42,503 bases of DNA. It comes from Bacillus sp. AFS006103. GTDB lineage: Bacteria > Bacillota > Bacilli > Bacillales > Cytobacillaceae. Location of the stretch: contig NTXX01000079.1 of the NCBI GenBank assembly GCA_002559145.1, positions 1 through 42,503 on the forward strand, given 5' to 3'. The translations under genes and the position numbers were made by a program. This document shows, in pieces, positions 23,814-32,186 of this stretch (within the stretch, counting starts at the first letter, position 1; each line of letters begins with the position of its first letter). Below the pieces are notes generated by a model. That model ran no database searches. It worked only from the letters and a program-made list of their open reading frames with translations, and was not told where the DNA came from.

Positions 23814-25598
23814 ATGTCAACGACTTCATTAAACGAACAAAATATTTCCATCATGTCTAGTTTCCCAGGCAGTAAAAAAGTATATGTAACTGGTTCGAGA
23901 TCCGACATTAAAGTACCCATGCGTGAAATTGAGTTAAGCCCGACAACAGGTACGTTTGGTGAAGAGGAAAACCTTCCAATACGCGTGTATGATACCAGCG
24001 GTCCTTATACGGATCAAAATTATTCTGTTGATATTTCAAAAGGTCTTCCTGCTATTCGAAGCCCATGGATTCATGAACGAGCAGATGTTGAAGAATATGA
24101 AGGTCGAGAAATTAAACCTGAAGATAATGGGTATATCGATCAAAAGGATCCTCGTGCCAATCATAATGTGTTTCCTGGTTTAAAGCGCAAACCATTACGC
24201 GCAAAAAAAGGGAAAAATGTCACACAGCTTCATTATGCTAAAAAGGGAATTATTACTCCTGAAATGGAGTTTATCGCCATAAGGGAAAATATGGAACCTG
24301 AATTTGTACGTGATGAAGTGGCAAAAGGTCGAGCGATTATTCCATCTAATATCAACCATCCAGAGTCAGAACCTATGATAATAGGGCGTAATTTTCATGT
24401 TAAAATCAATGCGAATATCGGTAACTCTGCTGTGTCATCATCCATCGAACAAGAGGTTGAAAAAATGACATGGGCCTCGCGTTGGGGTGCCGATAATATT
24501 ATGGATCTATCAACAGGTAAAAACATTCATACAACAAGGGAATGGATTATTCGAAACTCGGCAGTTCCTGTCGGCACCGTCCCTATTTATCAAGCACTTG
24601 AAAAAGTTAATGGTATTGCTGAAGATCTTACATGGGAGGTTTACCGTGATACCTTGATTGAACAAGCAGAGCAAGGTGTAGATTACTTCACCATTCATGC
24701 TGGTGTTCTTTTACGATATGTTCCGTTAACAGCAAAACGGTTAACAGGTATTGTATCCCGGGGTGGATCTATCATGGCACAATGGTGTCTACACCACCAT
24801 AAAGAAAGCTTTTTATATACTCACTTTGAAGAAATCTGCGAAATAATGAAAGCTTATGATGTTGCATTCTCTTTAGGGGATGGTTTACGTCCTGGGTCTA
24901 TTGCAGATGCGAATGATGAAGCGCAGTTTGCAGAATTAGAGACTCTTGGTGAGCTTACAAAAATTGCTTGGGAACATGATGTGCAGGTGATGGTTGAAGG
25001 ACCTGGACATGTACCGATGCACCTAATTAAAGAAAATATGGATAAACAACTAGAAGTGTGTAAGGAAGCCCCATTCTACACACTTGGACCTCTTACGACT
25101 GATATAGCACCTGGTTATGATCACATTACATCTGCGATTGGGGCAGCCATGATCGGCTGGTATGGAACAGCTATGCTTTGTTATGTAACGCCTAAAGAAC
25201 ATTTAGGTTTACCAAATAAGGAGGATGTTCGTGTAGGGGTTATAACCTATAAAATTGCTGCCCATGCGGCTGATTTGGCAAAAGGGCATCCAGGAGCACA
25301 AAAAAGAGACGATGCCTTATCAAAAGCTCGTTTTGAATTCCGTTGGAGAGATCAGTTTAATTTATCGTTAGATCCTGAACGAGCAATAGAATATCATGAT
25401 GAAACTTTACCTGCTGAAGGTGCAAAAACAGCACATTTCTGTTCAATGTGTGGACCAAAATTTTGCAGCATGAGAATCTCTCAAGATATTCGTAATTATG
25501 CGAAGGAAAACAAACTTGATACTAAAGAAGCTATTGAAACAGGAATGAAGGAAAAAGCTAAAGAGTTTAAGCAATTTGGGGGCAGCATATATCAGTAA
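23814..25598 (+). CDS. thiC: Phosphomethylpyrimidine synthase ThiC
   Basis: 594 residues, the usual length. ThiC is a radical SAM-like enzyme that rearranges aminoimidazole ribotide into hydroxymethylpyrimidine phosphate, the other half of thiamin. The C-terminal cluster motif Cys-x2-Cys-x4-Cys is at Cys543, Cys546 and Cys551 (CSMCGPKFC). Conserved blocks such as ANIGNSAV, TIHAGVL, SLGDGLRPG, EGPGHVPMH and LGPLTTDIAPGYDHI are intact. AAGGAGAG precedes the ATG. It is under its own TPP riboswitch, separate from both thiazole operons. Confidence 0.97.
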   Translation: MSTTSLNEQNISIMSSFPGSKKVYVTGSRSDIKVPMREIELSPTTGTFGEEENLPIRVYDTSGPYTDQNYSVDISKGLPAIRSPWIHERADVEEYEGREIKPEDNGYIDQKDPRANHNVFPGLKRKPLRAKKGKNVTQLHYAKKGIITPEMEFIAIRENMEPEFVRDEVAKGRAIIPSNINHPESEPMIIGRNFHVKINANIGNSAVSSSIEQEVEKMTWASRWGADNIMDLSTGKNIHTTREWIIRNSAVPVGTVPIYQALEKVNGIAEDLTWEVYRDTLIEQAEQGVDYFTIHAGVLLRYVPLTAKRLTGIVSRGGSIMAQWCLHHHKESFLYTHFEEICEIMKAYDVAFSLGDGLRPGSIADANDEAQFAELETLGELTKIAWEHDVQVMVEGPGHVPMHLIKENMDKQLEVCKEAPFYTLGPLTTDIAPGYDHITSAIGAAMIGWYGTAMLCYVTPKEHLGLPNKEDVRVGVITYKIAAHAADLAKGHPGAQKRDDALSKARFEFRWRDQFNLSLDPERAIEYHDETLPAEGAKTAHFCSMCGPKFCSMRISQDIRNYAKENKLDTKEAIETGMKEKAKEFKQFGGSIYQ

Positions 25599-25619
25599 CT
25601 TTCTTGGGAGGGTATACGG

Positions 25620-25787
25620 ATGAATATTCAAAAGATTAAAGAGGAAATTACAGAAATGAAAACTAGCCTTGCTTTTTTAGAGGAGCGTTTAAAGGAAATT
25701 CAGCAAAATTGTGATCATCATTTTGCTGGAGACCCATATTATGAAAAATGTTTGAAGTGTAATAAGGTAAATGTATTATATTATTAA
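25620..25787 (+). CDS. Small coiled-coil protein with Cys/His tail
   Basis: 55 residues, ATG after GGGAGGG and 21 bases behind thiC. Residues 4-29 form an amphipathic helix (KIKEEITEMKTSLAFLEERL) and the tail carries Cys31, His33, His34, Cys44 and Cys47 (NCDHHF...KCLKC), which could bind zinc like a small zinc ribbon. Placement after thiC suggests co-expression. No function is known to me. Confidence 0.7.
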   Translation: MNIQKIKEEITEMKTSLAFLEERLKEIQQNCDHHFAGDPYYEKCLKCNKVNVLYY

Positions 25788-25847
25788 TAAAATAACTCCA
25801 TAAAAAGACAATCTCAACAAGAGAGTATTAAAAAGATAGACATGTAA

Positions 25848-25875
25848 CCTTACCTTGATTAATTTCGAGGTAAGG
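25848..25875 (+). terminator. Hairpin after the thiC unit
   Basis: CCTTACCT (25848-25855) pairs with AGGTAAGG (25868-25875). The tail TATATTAAT is not a strong T-run, so termination is only likely. Confidence 0.45.
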
Positions 25876-25928
25876 TATATTAATAGAACTGGTTCGGTTA
25901 GAGAGCGAAAACAGTCTTCGCGGACTAG

Positions 25929-25954
25929 AAAACACCACTCTGAAGTGATGTTTT
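25929..25954 (-). terminator. Terminator of sspH
   Basis: AAAACACCACT (25929-25939) pairs with AGTGATGTTTT (25944-25954); on the minus strand the hairpin ends in GTTTTC, 23 bases after the sspH stop. Confidence 0.7.
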
Positions 25955-25976
25955 CATTTGGAGAAAATTTACCACA

Positions 25977-26156
25977 TCAATGTTCTACCAGGCTTGATAC
26001 AGAAACACTTTGTTTATTATTTGGTTCATCGAGAGGATGGATTGTAGTTGATCCGTTTTGTTGATCTACATGTTCAATATAGATACGTTTTCCGTTATAC
26101 GTTACATTAGCCATAGTCGATGAATTAGTAATTTCTTGTGCTCGTTGTACGTCCAT
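25977..26156 (-). CDS. sspH: H-type small acid-soluble spore protein
   Basis: 59 residues: MDVQRAQEITNSSTMANVTY, then YIEHVDQQNG, IHPLDEPNN and a SVSSLVEH end. This follows SspH of Bacillus (MDVQRAQEI..S....NVTY.G..IYI..VD...G.A.I.PLDEP). SspH is a minor spore-core protein made in the forespore. The ATG has AAGGAAAGGATG upstream and a terminator follows. The gene shows that the host forms spores. Confidence 0.93.
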   Translation of the reverse strand: MDVQRAQEITNSSTMANVTYNGKRIYIEHVDQQNGSTTIHPLDEPNNKQSVSVSSLVEH

Positions 26157-26384
26157 TTCACAACATCCTTTCCTTATTGAAGTATTTTAAGTATTTCCTC
26201 TGAACTACTTGTTATACGTTTATTTAATAAATGATGTTAGTTGATTAACTTTTTGGACATTTTGGCTCAAATGAATGTTACGATTTGTTATGATTTGAAA
26301 GTGCTGGGGAGATAGAAGTAGAAAGTGTACAGGGAAATAGACTAAGACCGTCCCTATAGCCGTAGAAAAAAATAAACCCAAAAC

Positions 26385-26425
26385 TGCCTGTCCTCTCATT
26401 TGGAAACCAAATAAGGGGACAGGCA
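26385..26425 (-). terminator. TGCCTGTC hairpin repeat acting as guaC terminator
   Basis: TGCCTGTCCTC (26385-26395) pairs with GGGGACAGGCA (26415-26425). On the minus strand it follows the guaC stop by nine bases and is followed by GTTTTGGGTTTATTTTTTT. It belongs to the dispersed TGCCTG family. Confidence 0.75.
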
Positions 26426-26433
26426 TCTAATTT

Positions 26434-27417
26434 TTAATATACTTTATCACCATTAAAGATGGAATTCTTCACGACAACATAGTCTACGGTACGGATGTCT
26501 TTTAACTTGTTACCTCCGGCATAGGAAATAGCAGACTGAAGGTCTTGTTCCATTTCAATCAATGTATCGATTAAACGGCCCTTGTGTTCCACGTACATTT
26601 TTTTACCTTCGACATTTTTTCGTTCGCCTTTTTGAAATTCCGAAGCCGAACCGAAGTATTCTTTAAAACACTTTCCGTCCTTCTCAAACGTTTCCCCGGG
26701 AGATTCTTCATGACCCGCAAATAAAGAACCAACCATGACCATGGATGCCCCAAACCTAACGGATTTCGCGATATCACCATGGGTACGAATGCCGCCGTCA
26801 GCAATAATTGGTTTGCTTGCAGCTTTGGCACACCATCTTAGCGCAGCTAATTGCCAGCCGCCTGTCCCAAATCCAGTCTTAATTTTGGTAATACATACTT
26901 TCCCAGGTCCGATCCCTACTTTTGTTGCATCGGCACCGGCATGCTCTAATTCTCTTACAGCTTCCGGGGTTCCGACATTTCCAGCAATAACAAAGCTATT
27001 TGGCAGTTGTTTTTTAATATGCTTAATCATATCAATCACGGCATTGGAATGGCCATGGGCAATATCGATCGTAATAAATTCAGGTGTTAGCTTTTCATCT
27101 GCCAGCTGGTTGATGAAATCATATTCTCCTTCTTTTACACCGACACTAATAGAAGCAATAAGTCCACGTGCCTGCATGTCCTTTACGAAGGCAATACGCT
27201 TTTCAGGCTGGAAACGGTGCATGATATAGAAATAGCCATTTTCCGCAAAGAAAATTGCCAGCTTTTCGTCGATAATTGTCTGCATATTTGCAGGGACGAC
27301 TGGCAATTTGAATGTATATCCACCAAAAGTGACACTTGTATCACACTCAGAACGACTGTTAACGATAGATTTAGCAGGAATCAGTTGAATATCTTCATAA
27401 TCAAATACAGTATCCAT
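26434..27417 (-). CDS. guaC: GMP reductase
   Basis: 327 residues of the IMPDH/GMPR TIM barrel. It converts GMP to IMP with NADPH and ammonia release in purine salvage. The catalytic Cys is Cys175 in GIGPGKVCITK; flanking motifs VFDYEDIQLIP, GNVGTPEAV, IADGGIRTHGDIAKS and the flap-region block GSASEFQKGERKNVEGKK are typical of the GuaC2 type. CBS domains are absent, as expected. The frame runs open to 27456, but ATG 27417 has GGGAGTG before it and matches the family start (MDTVFDYED). Confidence 0.95.
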   Translation of the reverse strand: MDTVFDYEDIQLIPAKSIVNSRSECDTSVTFGGYTFKLPVVPANMQTIIDEKLAIFFAENGYFYIMHRFQPEKRIAFVKDMQARGLIASISVGVKEGEYDFINQLADEKLTPEFITIDIAHGHSNAVIDMIKHIKKQLPNSFVIAGNVGTPEAVRELEHAGADATKVGIGPGKVCITKIKTGFGTGGWQLAALRWCAKAASKPIIADGGIRTHGDIAKSVRFGASMVMVGSLFAGHEESPGETFEKDGKCFKEYFGSASEFQKGERKNVEGKKMYVEHKGRLIDTLIEMEQDLQSAISYAGGNKLKDIRTVDYVVVKNSIFNGDKVY

Positions 27418-27457
27418 AAATACACTCCCAAACACGAATATTCTAGTAAAAATCAAT

Positions 27458-27507
27458 AATATTGTTCGTACATTTGTTAATTTACAGCATATTTCTTATT
27501 TTGTCAA
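27458..27507 (-). promoter_or_regulatory. guaC promoter with PurR-box-like sequences
   Basis: On the minus strand TTGACA (27507-27502), a 17-base spacer and TAAATT (27484-27479) form a good sigma-A promoter. At its start point lies ATGTACGAACAATATT (27473-27458), close to the PurR box (WWWCCGAACWWT). A weaker inverted copy, ACACGAATATT, is at 27432-27442 on the plus strand. Paired PurR boxes in inverted orientation are the Bacillus pattern. Confidence 0.6.
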
Positions 27508-27538
27508 AACATTTAATAATTATGTGCAGAAAATAAAA

Positions 27539-27588
27539 GTGCCTGTCTCCTGCTACTCTATTGCCTTTGAGTAGTAGGGGACAGGCAC
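27539..27588. repeat. TGCCTGTC hairpin repeat between guaC and the DUF1450 gene
   Basis: GTGCCTGTC (27539-27547) pairs with GACAGGCAC (27580-27588), with an inner CTACTC/GAGTAG arm. It lies 11 bases after the stop of the minus-strand DUF1450 gene, followed on that strand by TTTTATTTTC, so it also serves as its terminator. Confidence 0.75.
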
Positions 27589-27598
27589 TATTTCTTAA

Positions 27599-27835
27599 TT
27601 ACGGAAATGGTTTAACTGTCTGAAGTATTTTTTCTATCAAGCTTCCAGCATTATCTGCCTCGAGGGTCGTTAATTGAATACGGCAAAACGGCCTGACTCT
27701 ACATTCTAAACACCTGTGAAAGCAATCTACAATACGAACATCTACATCCTTTTGATAATGGAGGCGAAGATGGTCAATGACTTTGTCAGCATCAGTTACT
27801 TTAATATTTCGCTCACAAAATTTAGCCACTCTCAT
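27599..27835 (-). CDS. DUF1450 family protein
   Basis: 78 residues: KFCERN at the start, then DADKVIDHL and a Cys-rich centre C38-F-H-R-C42-L-E-C45-R-V-R-P-F-C50. DUF1450 (YuzB-like) proteins share the early FCE.N and a CxxxCxxC centre that resembles a thioredoxin-like [2Fe-2S] or metal site, though the role is unknown. AGAGGA precedes the ATG. It is 30 bases downstream of the bicupin gene and probably in its operon. Confidence 0.75.
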   Translation of the reverse strand: MRVAKFCERNIKVTDADKVIDHLRLHYQKDVDVRIVDCFHRCLECRVRPFCRIQLTTLEADNAGSLIEKILQTVKPFP

Positions 27836-27865
27836 TCTACTTTTTCCTCTTTAAATAGATTGCTT

Positions 27866-28834
27866 CTATTCCTCATCATAATGGATAAATTGAATATCCA
27901 AAGTACGAAGATAGGTTTGCAGACCTGCATCTTGGATGGGGATAATGAATGCGGGTTCCCCTGATTCATTATGGTGAGAGTGCCACAGCCCTGGCGGGGT
28001 AACGAAGGCTTTTCCAGTTACCCAGTCAATCCGAATCGGATCAATGATTTGTTTTGTCTGAGGGTCTACTTTATCCCCAACTAATGTATAGGTCCCAGGT
28101 GCAGCGTAGGCTACAAAGTCAAGTGCAACTGATTTATGACTATGGGGAGCTTGGTTTGCGCCTGCGGGAACAATGCCAAACATAGCCCATAATACATGTG
28201 TAATCGTTAAAGTTTGTTCGAAGTTTTGATTATTTAACAAAATGGAGATACGGTTTTTTAAATGTGCATCGGGTGCATTAGCTACCTCATCTAATTTTGC
28301 TTTCGCCCGTTCCGCTGAATAAAGCGTCGGTTTAAAACGCGCCTCTGTGGCTTTCGCTCCCAAGTAGTCAAGAAGGGGAGTGTCCAAGATGTAGTAGATG
28401 GTTGAATCCTCTGCCGCTAGATGACGACTAACTGATCCGGCGGGAAGTGTTAAAAAGTCCCCTTTTTTCCAACGGATGGTTTGACCATTTACTTCAGTAG
28501 TGCCATCTCCCGAAATTATATAATATAATTCACTAGTTGCATTTGGTTGTGTTTGAATCGAATCTCCTGCCTTAATTCGAATAAATTGAGCAAGGAGGGA
28601 GGGACTTGTTGCTGGATAGTTGGTTTTCAGCTCATTAGATAAATCCAGTGATACAATACGAGTTTCTCCTGAATTATATAGTTCAGGTGCAAATTCTTTA
28701 GGCGGGATCGGACTAGTAATCCCACTGCCGATTGGATCAGCAGCCGTGCTATACTCGTAAAAAAGGGCATCCTCGGTCCAGTTTTCTTCCACAGTTCCAA
28801 TATAAAATTCCCCTGGTTGAACATTATTTGACAT
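27866..28834 (-). CDS. Bicupin, gentisate dioxygenase-like
   Basis: 322 residues with two cupin barrels. The N-terminal barrel (about 80-150: ELYYIISGDGTTEVNG, GDFLTLPAG, RHLA) lacks the usual His pair. The C-terminal barrel (about 215-300) keeps metal-type His residues: His231 and His233 (QAPHSHKS) and His285/287/288 (GLWHSHHNE). The layout is like gentisate or hydroxynaphthoate dioxygenases, which open aromatic rings with Fe(II) and O2, but the substrate cannot be told from sequence. ATG behind AAAGGAGGT. Confidence 0.75.
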   Translation of the reverse strand: MSNNVQPGEFYIGTVEENWTEDALFYEYSTAADPIGSGITSPIPPKEFAPELYNSGETRIVSLDLSNELKTNYPATSPSLLAQFIRIKAGDSIQTQPNATSELYYIISGDGTTEVNGQTIRWKKGDFLTLPAGSVSRHLAAEDSTIYYILDTPLLDYLGAKATEARFKPTLYSAERAKAKLDEVANAPDAHLKNRISILLNNQNFEQTLTITHVLWAMFGIVPAGANQAPHSHKSVALDFVAYAAPGTYTLVGDKVDPQTKQIIDPIRIDWVTGKAFVTPPGLWHSHHNESGEPAFIIPIQDAGLQTYLRTLDIQFIHYDEE

Positions 28835-29381
28835 AGGTAAACCTCCTTTTATATGAAAAAATTTATCATGTATATTGTAATACAGTTTTGGGTAAAATGG
28901 TAAATTTTTCTTCTATTTTTCATTCACCTCTTCAACTGTTACTCCTAGCTGGCGAACTTTAGAGGTTTGCCACTTTGTTTGGCCTCTTATTTTTACTATG
29001 TTAGAAGCACCCAATCATGCCATGCGAAAAGCATCCAATTGTTCATCCAAGAACGAGGTAAATATCATCATAAAAAAAAAGCTAAAAAATCACCGAAATG
29101 GCAAAAAACGCCTTCAAAAATCACTTTTTGTAGGTGTTTTTTGACGTTTTCGCTCTAAAATAGGCCTCAAAAGTGAAAAATGGCCGTTCGCTTTACCTTG
29201 CTAATCTCGATATTGTAGAAAAGTAGAAGATGAGGACTTTTACAAAAAGTCCTCGCAAAGACATGGTGAGAAAAGAGTGTCAGAAATATTCACATATTAA
29301 TGAAATACATATGACCTTTTTCTTCATTTTTATCTATATAGAGTTGAAGGGATTTTATTAGAAGAAAGGCAGTGGTGGAAA
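28835..29381. other. Intergenic region with two hairpins
   Basis: No convincing gene; the 63-codon frame at 28967 has no ribosome binding site. AAAAAACGCCT (29103-29113) with AGGTGTTTTTT (29132-29142) can act as a terminator on either strand. GAGGACTTTT (29232-29241) pairs with AAAAGTCCTC (29245-29254). The A/T-rich sequence may hold the promoter of the replication genes, without a clear match. Confidence 0.5.
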
Positions 29382-30395
29382 ATGGCAAAGTATCGAATGG
29401 TGCGCACGGATTTTTGGAAGAATCCAATGATTTCAGAGGAGATGAGTCCAGAGGACAAATATTTCTATTTGTATCTACTTACCAATCCAGAAACAACACA
29501 AATTGGAATCTATAAAATCACCAAAAAACAAATGGCTTTTGATTTGGGTTATTCAATTGAGAGTGTTCATGCGTTAATGGAAAGGTTCACCCAGCATCAC
29601 AAATTGATTCGTTATAATCCTGAAACAAGAGAGCTTGCAATCAAAAAGTGGGCGAAATATAACCTGCATAAAGGCGGGAAACCGGTCATGGATTGTATCT
29701 ATTCTGAGTTAAAGGAAGTCGAGGATCTGTCACTTATTCAATATATTTCGGACGGTATACAAAAACAGGAGATTCGCTGCTTATTTGAATCCTTTTGTGG
29801 ACAAGAAGAGTTGTTATTTGAAAGGGATGATAGAGACCCTGATGAAAGTAATTCATACATAGAAGAGGATTACGAGCAGTTTGATGATTCGCTCTCGTCT
29901 CGTCATACGATACGGGGACAAAAAGAAAAAGAAAAAGAAAATGAAAATAAAAAAGATAAACAAAAACAACAACAAAAAGATCTTAATCCTAATTTAGCGA
30001 GCAATTCGAACATGGTGATTCCTTTAAACAATAATCAAGAAGAGGTTGTTGTTAAAGAAATTGTTGAGTTTTGGGACAACAATGGATTTGGTTTCACGAA
30101 CATCAATGCGAAACAGCAGCTGTTATCTTGGTTAGATGATTCTAGCTTCTTACAGCCCGGAGAGATCATCTTAAAAGCCATGAATATTGCCTGTGCCAAT
30201 AACAAGCGAAGGTTGAACTATGTGGTTGGGATTCTGAAAAACTGGGAAAATGAAAATTTATTGACCGTAGAAGAAATAGATTCCTATCAAGAGAAGCAAA
30301 GGCCAGTACAAAGGGAATTAACCGTATCATTTTCTAACGGAAGAGATATTCCAAGAGGAGTTAACCTCGACTTTACAGCAGGTGAAGACGAATGA
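29382..30395 (+). CDS. DnaD-like replication initiation protein
   Basis: 337 residues. The N-terminal 120 residues look like a phage or plasmid replication-initiator winged helix (KYRMVRTDFWKNP, YLLTNPETTQIGIYKITKKQ, ESVHALMERF). A Lys/Gln/Glu-rich low-complexity linker (about 180-205) follows, then a DnaD-type helical domain (about 220-300: VVKEIVEFWDNNGFG, ILKAMNIACANNKRRLNYVV, GILKNWE). DnaD proteins bind origin DNA and recruit the helicase; here the DnaB-like gene overlaps the last four bases (ATGA). AAAGGCAGTGG lies before the ATG. Confidence 0.85.
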   Translation: MAKYRMVRTDFWKNPMISEEMSPEDKYFYLYLLTNPETTQIGIYKITKKQMAFDLGYSIESVHALMERFTQHHKLIRYNPETRELAIKKWAKYNLHKGGKPVMDCIYSELKEVEDLSLIQYISDGIQKQEIRCLFESFCGQEELLFERDDRDPDESNSYIEEDYEQFDDSLSSRHTIRGQKEKEKENENKKDKQKQQQKDLNPNLASNSNMVIPLNNNQEEVVVKEIVEFWDNNGFGFTNINAKQQLLSWLDDSSFLQPGEIILKAMNIACANNKRRLNYVVGILKNWENENLLTVEEIDSYQEKQRPVQRELTVSFSNGRDIPRGVNLDFTAGEDE

Positions 30396-31648
30396 GTATC
30401 GCGGAGAAAGCGTTCTTAGGAAGTTTGATGAAGGCGGAGTATTTGCTCAAGGATACCGTGATCCAACCTGAACAGCTGGAAAGTACACGGCATAAAGATT
30501 TAATGCGAAGAATGGTGGAGTTTAATCGTGTGGGTAAGAATGTTGATTTGATCACCTTGACCACCTTACCCGACCTCAAATTATTTGGGGGTATGTCTTA
30601 CCTTTCTGAGCTGTTATCGTATGCGGATGTGGAGAAATTTGATGCAATGGAGAAACTGATTCTTGACTCGTGGAAGGAACGAGAAAAGAGAAACATCTTA
30701 ACCGTTGCTGCCATGAATGATTGGGAGATTGCGAAAGTCATTGCCGAATTGGATAAAATTAACCAAATGAAAATGGATGATCACACCTCTTTACAAAATG
30801 CGTTGGCAGATATCTATGAGGCACCCTGGGAAGATCAAAAACTCTCGGAGTTTGCAACAACGGGTATCAAAAAGCTCGATAAAGTAACGGGTGGCTTTCG
30901 GGATGGGGAAGTGACGATTCTGGCCGCAAGACCATCGATGGGAAAAACCGACGTGATGCTCCATTTTGCAAAAATGTCAGGCTGGGCAGGATTTCTGCCA
31001 CTCGTTTTTTCCTTAGAGATGCCTGAAAAGCTAATAACTTCGAGATTAATGGCTTCGACAGGGGGCTTTAACCGGGCTAAAATGCGGGATCCCAAAAGAA
31101 TGCTCAATCCAAATCAAAAGAATAGATGGTCAGATGTGATTGGTGATCTCGGTGATACCCATATCCAAATTTTTGATGGGGCTGGCCAAACAATTGCCGA
31201 AATGAGAGCGAAAACGAGAAAGCTGATGAATCAATATCCACATAAGAAACCAATCCTGTTTATCGATTATTTAACACTCATCTCTTCAGGACAATTTTAC
31301 GGAGGTAATTCTCATTTACAAGTCACCGAAATCTCAAAATCTCTCAAAACGATGGCGAAGGATTTTGATTGCCCCGTCATTTGTCTGGCGCAGCTCAATC
31401 GCTCAGTAGAATCAAGAGCCGAAAAACGGCCGATGATGTCTGATATCCGGGAATCGGGCAGTGTCGAACAGGATGCCGATATCATTTTGTTCTTGTACCG
31501 TGAAGCGTATTATAACAAGGAATCGCAGGATCATTCCATTGAAATCATCATCTCAAAAAATCGAAATGGTCCCGTTGGAAGCCTCAACGTGAATTATAAC
31601 CAGGAAACTGGAAGGATTGAGGAACAAAATGAATCTCTGCCGTTGTAA
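30392..31648 (+). CDS. DnaB-like replicative helicase
   Basis: 418 residues. A DnaB N-terminal-like helical domain (residues 1-130) is followed by a RecA-type hexameric helicase domain: Walker A AARPSMGKTD at about 178-187, FSLEMP (DnaB H1a region), Walker B ILFIDYL near 290, QLNRSVESR and the DADIILFLYR/ISKNRNGP end. It should unwind DNA ahead of a fork. It is shorter than chromosomal DnaC/DnaB (about 450 aa), and with the overlapping DnaD-like gene it resembles phage or plasmid primosome pairs. Confidence 0.9.
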   Translation: MSIAEKAFLGSLMKAEYLLKDTVIQPEQLESTRHKDLMRRMVEFNRVGKNVDLITLTTLPDLKLFGGMSYLSELLSYADVEKFDAMEKLILDSWKEREKRNILTVAAMNDWEIAKVIAELDKINQMKMDDHTSLQNALADIYEAPWEDQKLSEFATTGIKKLDKVTGGFRDGEVTILAARPSMGKTDVMLHFAKMSGWAGFLPLVFSLEMPEKLITSRLMASTGGFNRAKMRDPKRMLNPNQKNRWSDVIGDLGDTHIQIFDGAGQTIAEMRAKTRKLMNQYPHKKPILFIDYLTLISSGQFYGGNSHLQVTEISKSLKTMAKDFDCPVICLAQLNRSVESRAEKRPMMSDIRESGSVEQDADIILFLYREAYYNKESQDHSIEIIISKNRNGPVGSLNVNYNQETGRIEEQNESLPL

Positions 31649-31689
31649 CGCCTATTTAACCTGAAAAAATTATAACGAGGTGTGATTAG

Positions 31690-32115
31690 ATGATTGTGAA
31701 AGATCTTTACATGGATTGTTTCCGTTATGAAGAATCAGCATTGGCCCATTACATCCACCATTTACTTGAAGAGAAGAAAATTTCATTAGATGACAATATA
31801 TCAAAAAACGACTTAGACAAAGCGGACCATCAGAAAGTAAAGCTAATGATTCAAAACAATGTATTAGGTTTCCATAAAGTAGGCATCTTCTCGTTGAAAA
31901 TGAACCAAAAGGATTTTGTTTTTATCTTTGCAGCTACCGACCGAGAAGCCATCCAATTCTATACCGAAACGTTTCATCAATCCCCAGTGAATTGTCATGA
32001 ATATTCACTAGATTTTGAGCTTACTAGAGGAAAGGGGGGGATTTCGTTTCGGGATATGAGGAAGGAATTCGAGGATTTTCCAGCTATCGCGGGATATTTT
32101 GAGAGGAAGAAGTGA
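31690..32115 (+). CDS. Hypothetical protein of the replication gene cluster
   Basis: 141 residues, soluble, ATG behind GAGGTG and 42 bases after the helicase. Residues 50-100 form an alternating strand pattern (FHKVGIFSLKMNQKDFVFIFAA), the rest is charged. No family is recognised. The location suggests the same transcript as the DnaD-like and DnaB-like genes. Confidence 0.65.
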   Translation: MIVKDLYMDCFRYEESALAHYIHHLLEEKKISLDDNISKNDLDKADHQKVKLMIQNNVLGFHKVGIFSLKMNQKDFVFIFAATDREAIQFYTETFHQSPVNCHEYSLDFELTRGKGGISFRDMRKEFEDFPAIAGYFERKK

Positions 32116-32142
32116 GGGATTTATTAATCTTAATTTTCCGTG

Positions 32143-32148
32143 TATAAT
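32143..32148 (+). promoter_or_regulatory. Candidate -10 element of the ECF gene
   Basis: A perfect TATAAT lies 39 bases before the ATG of the ECF S component; the matching -35 (around 32120) is poor. No riboswitch aptamer is recognised in the 70-base leader. Confidence 0.3.
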
Positions 32149-32186
32149 AAAAAAAGTTATTATTCTAAAAAAGAAGAGGTATCAAA

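Noticed and set aside
25855..26064. 69-codon plus-strand ORF
   Set aside because: It is antisense to sspH and its terminator; sspH is clearly the real gene.
26220..26426. 68-codon minus-strand ORF starting in the guaC terminator
   Set aside because: Its start lies in the TGCCTGTC repeat and no ribosome binding site or family match is seen.
28967..29158. 63-codon ORF in the gap before the DnaD-like gene
   Set aside because: Low-complexity Lys-rich product, no ribosome binding site, runs through a terminator-like hairpin.
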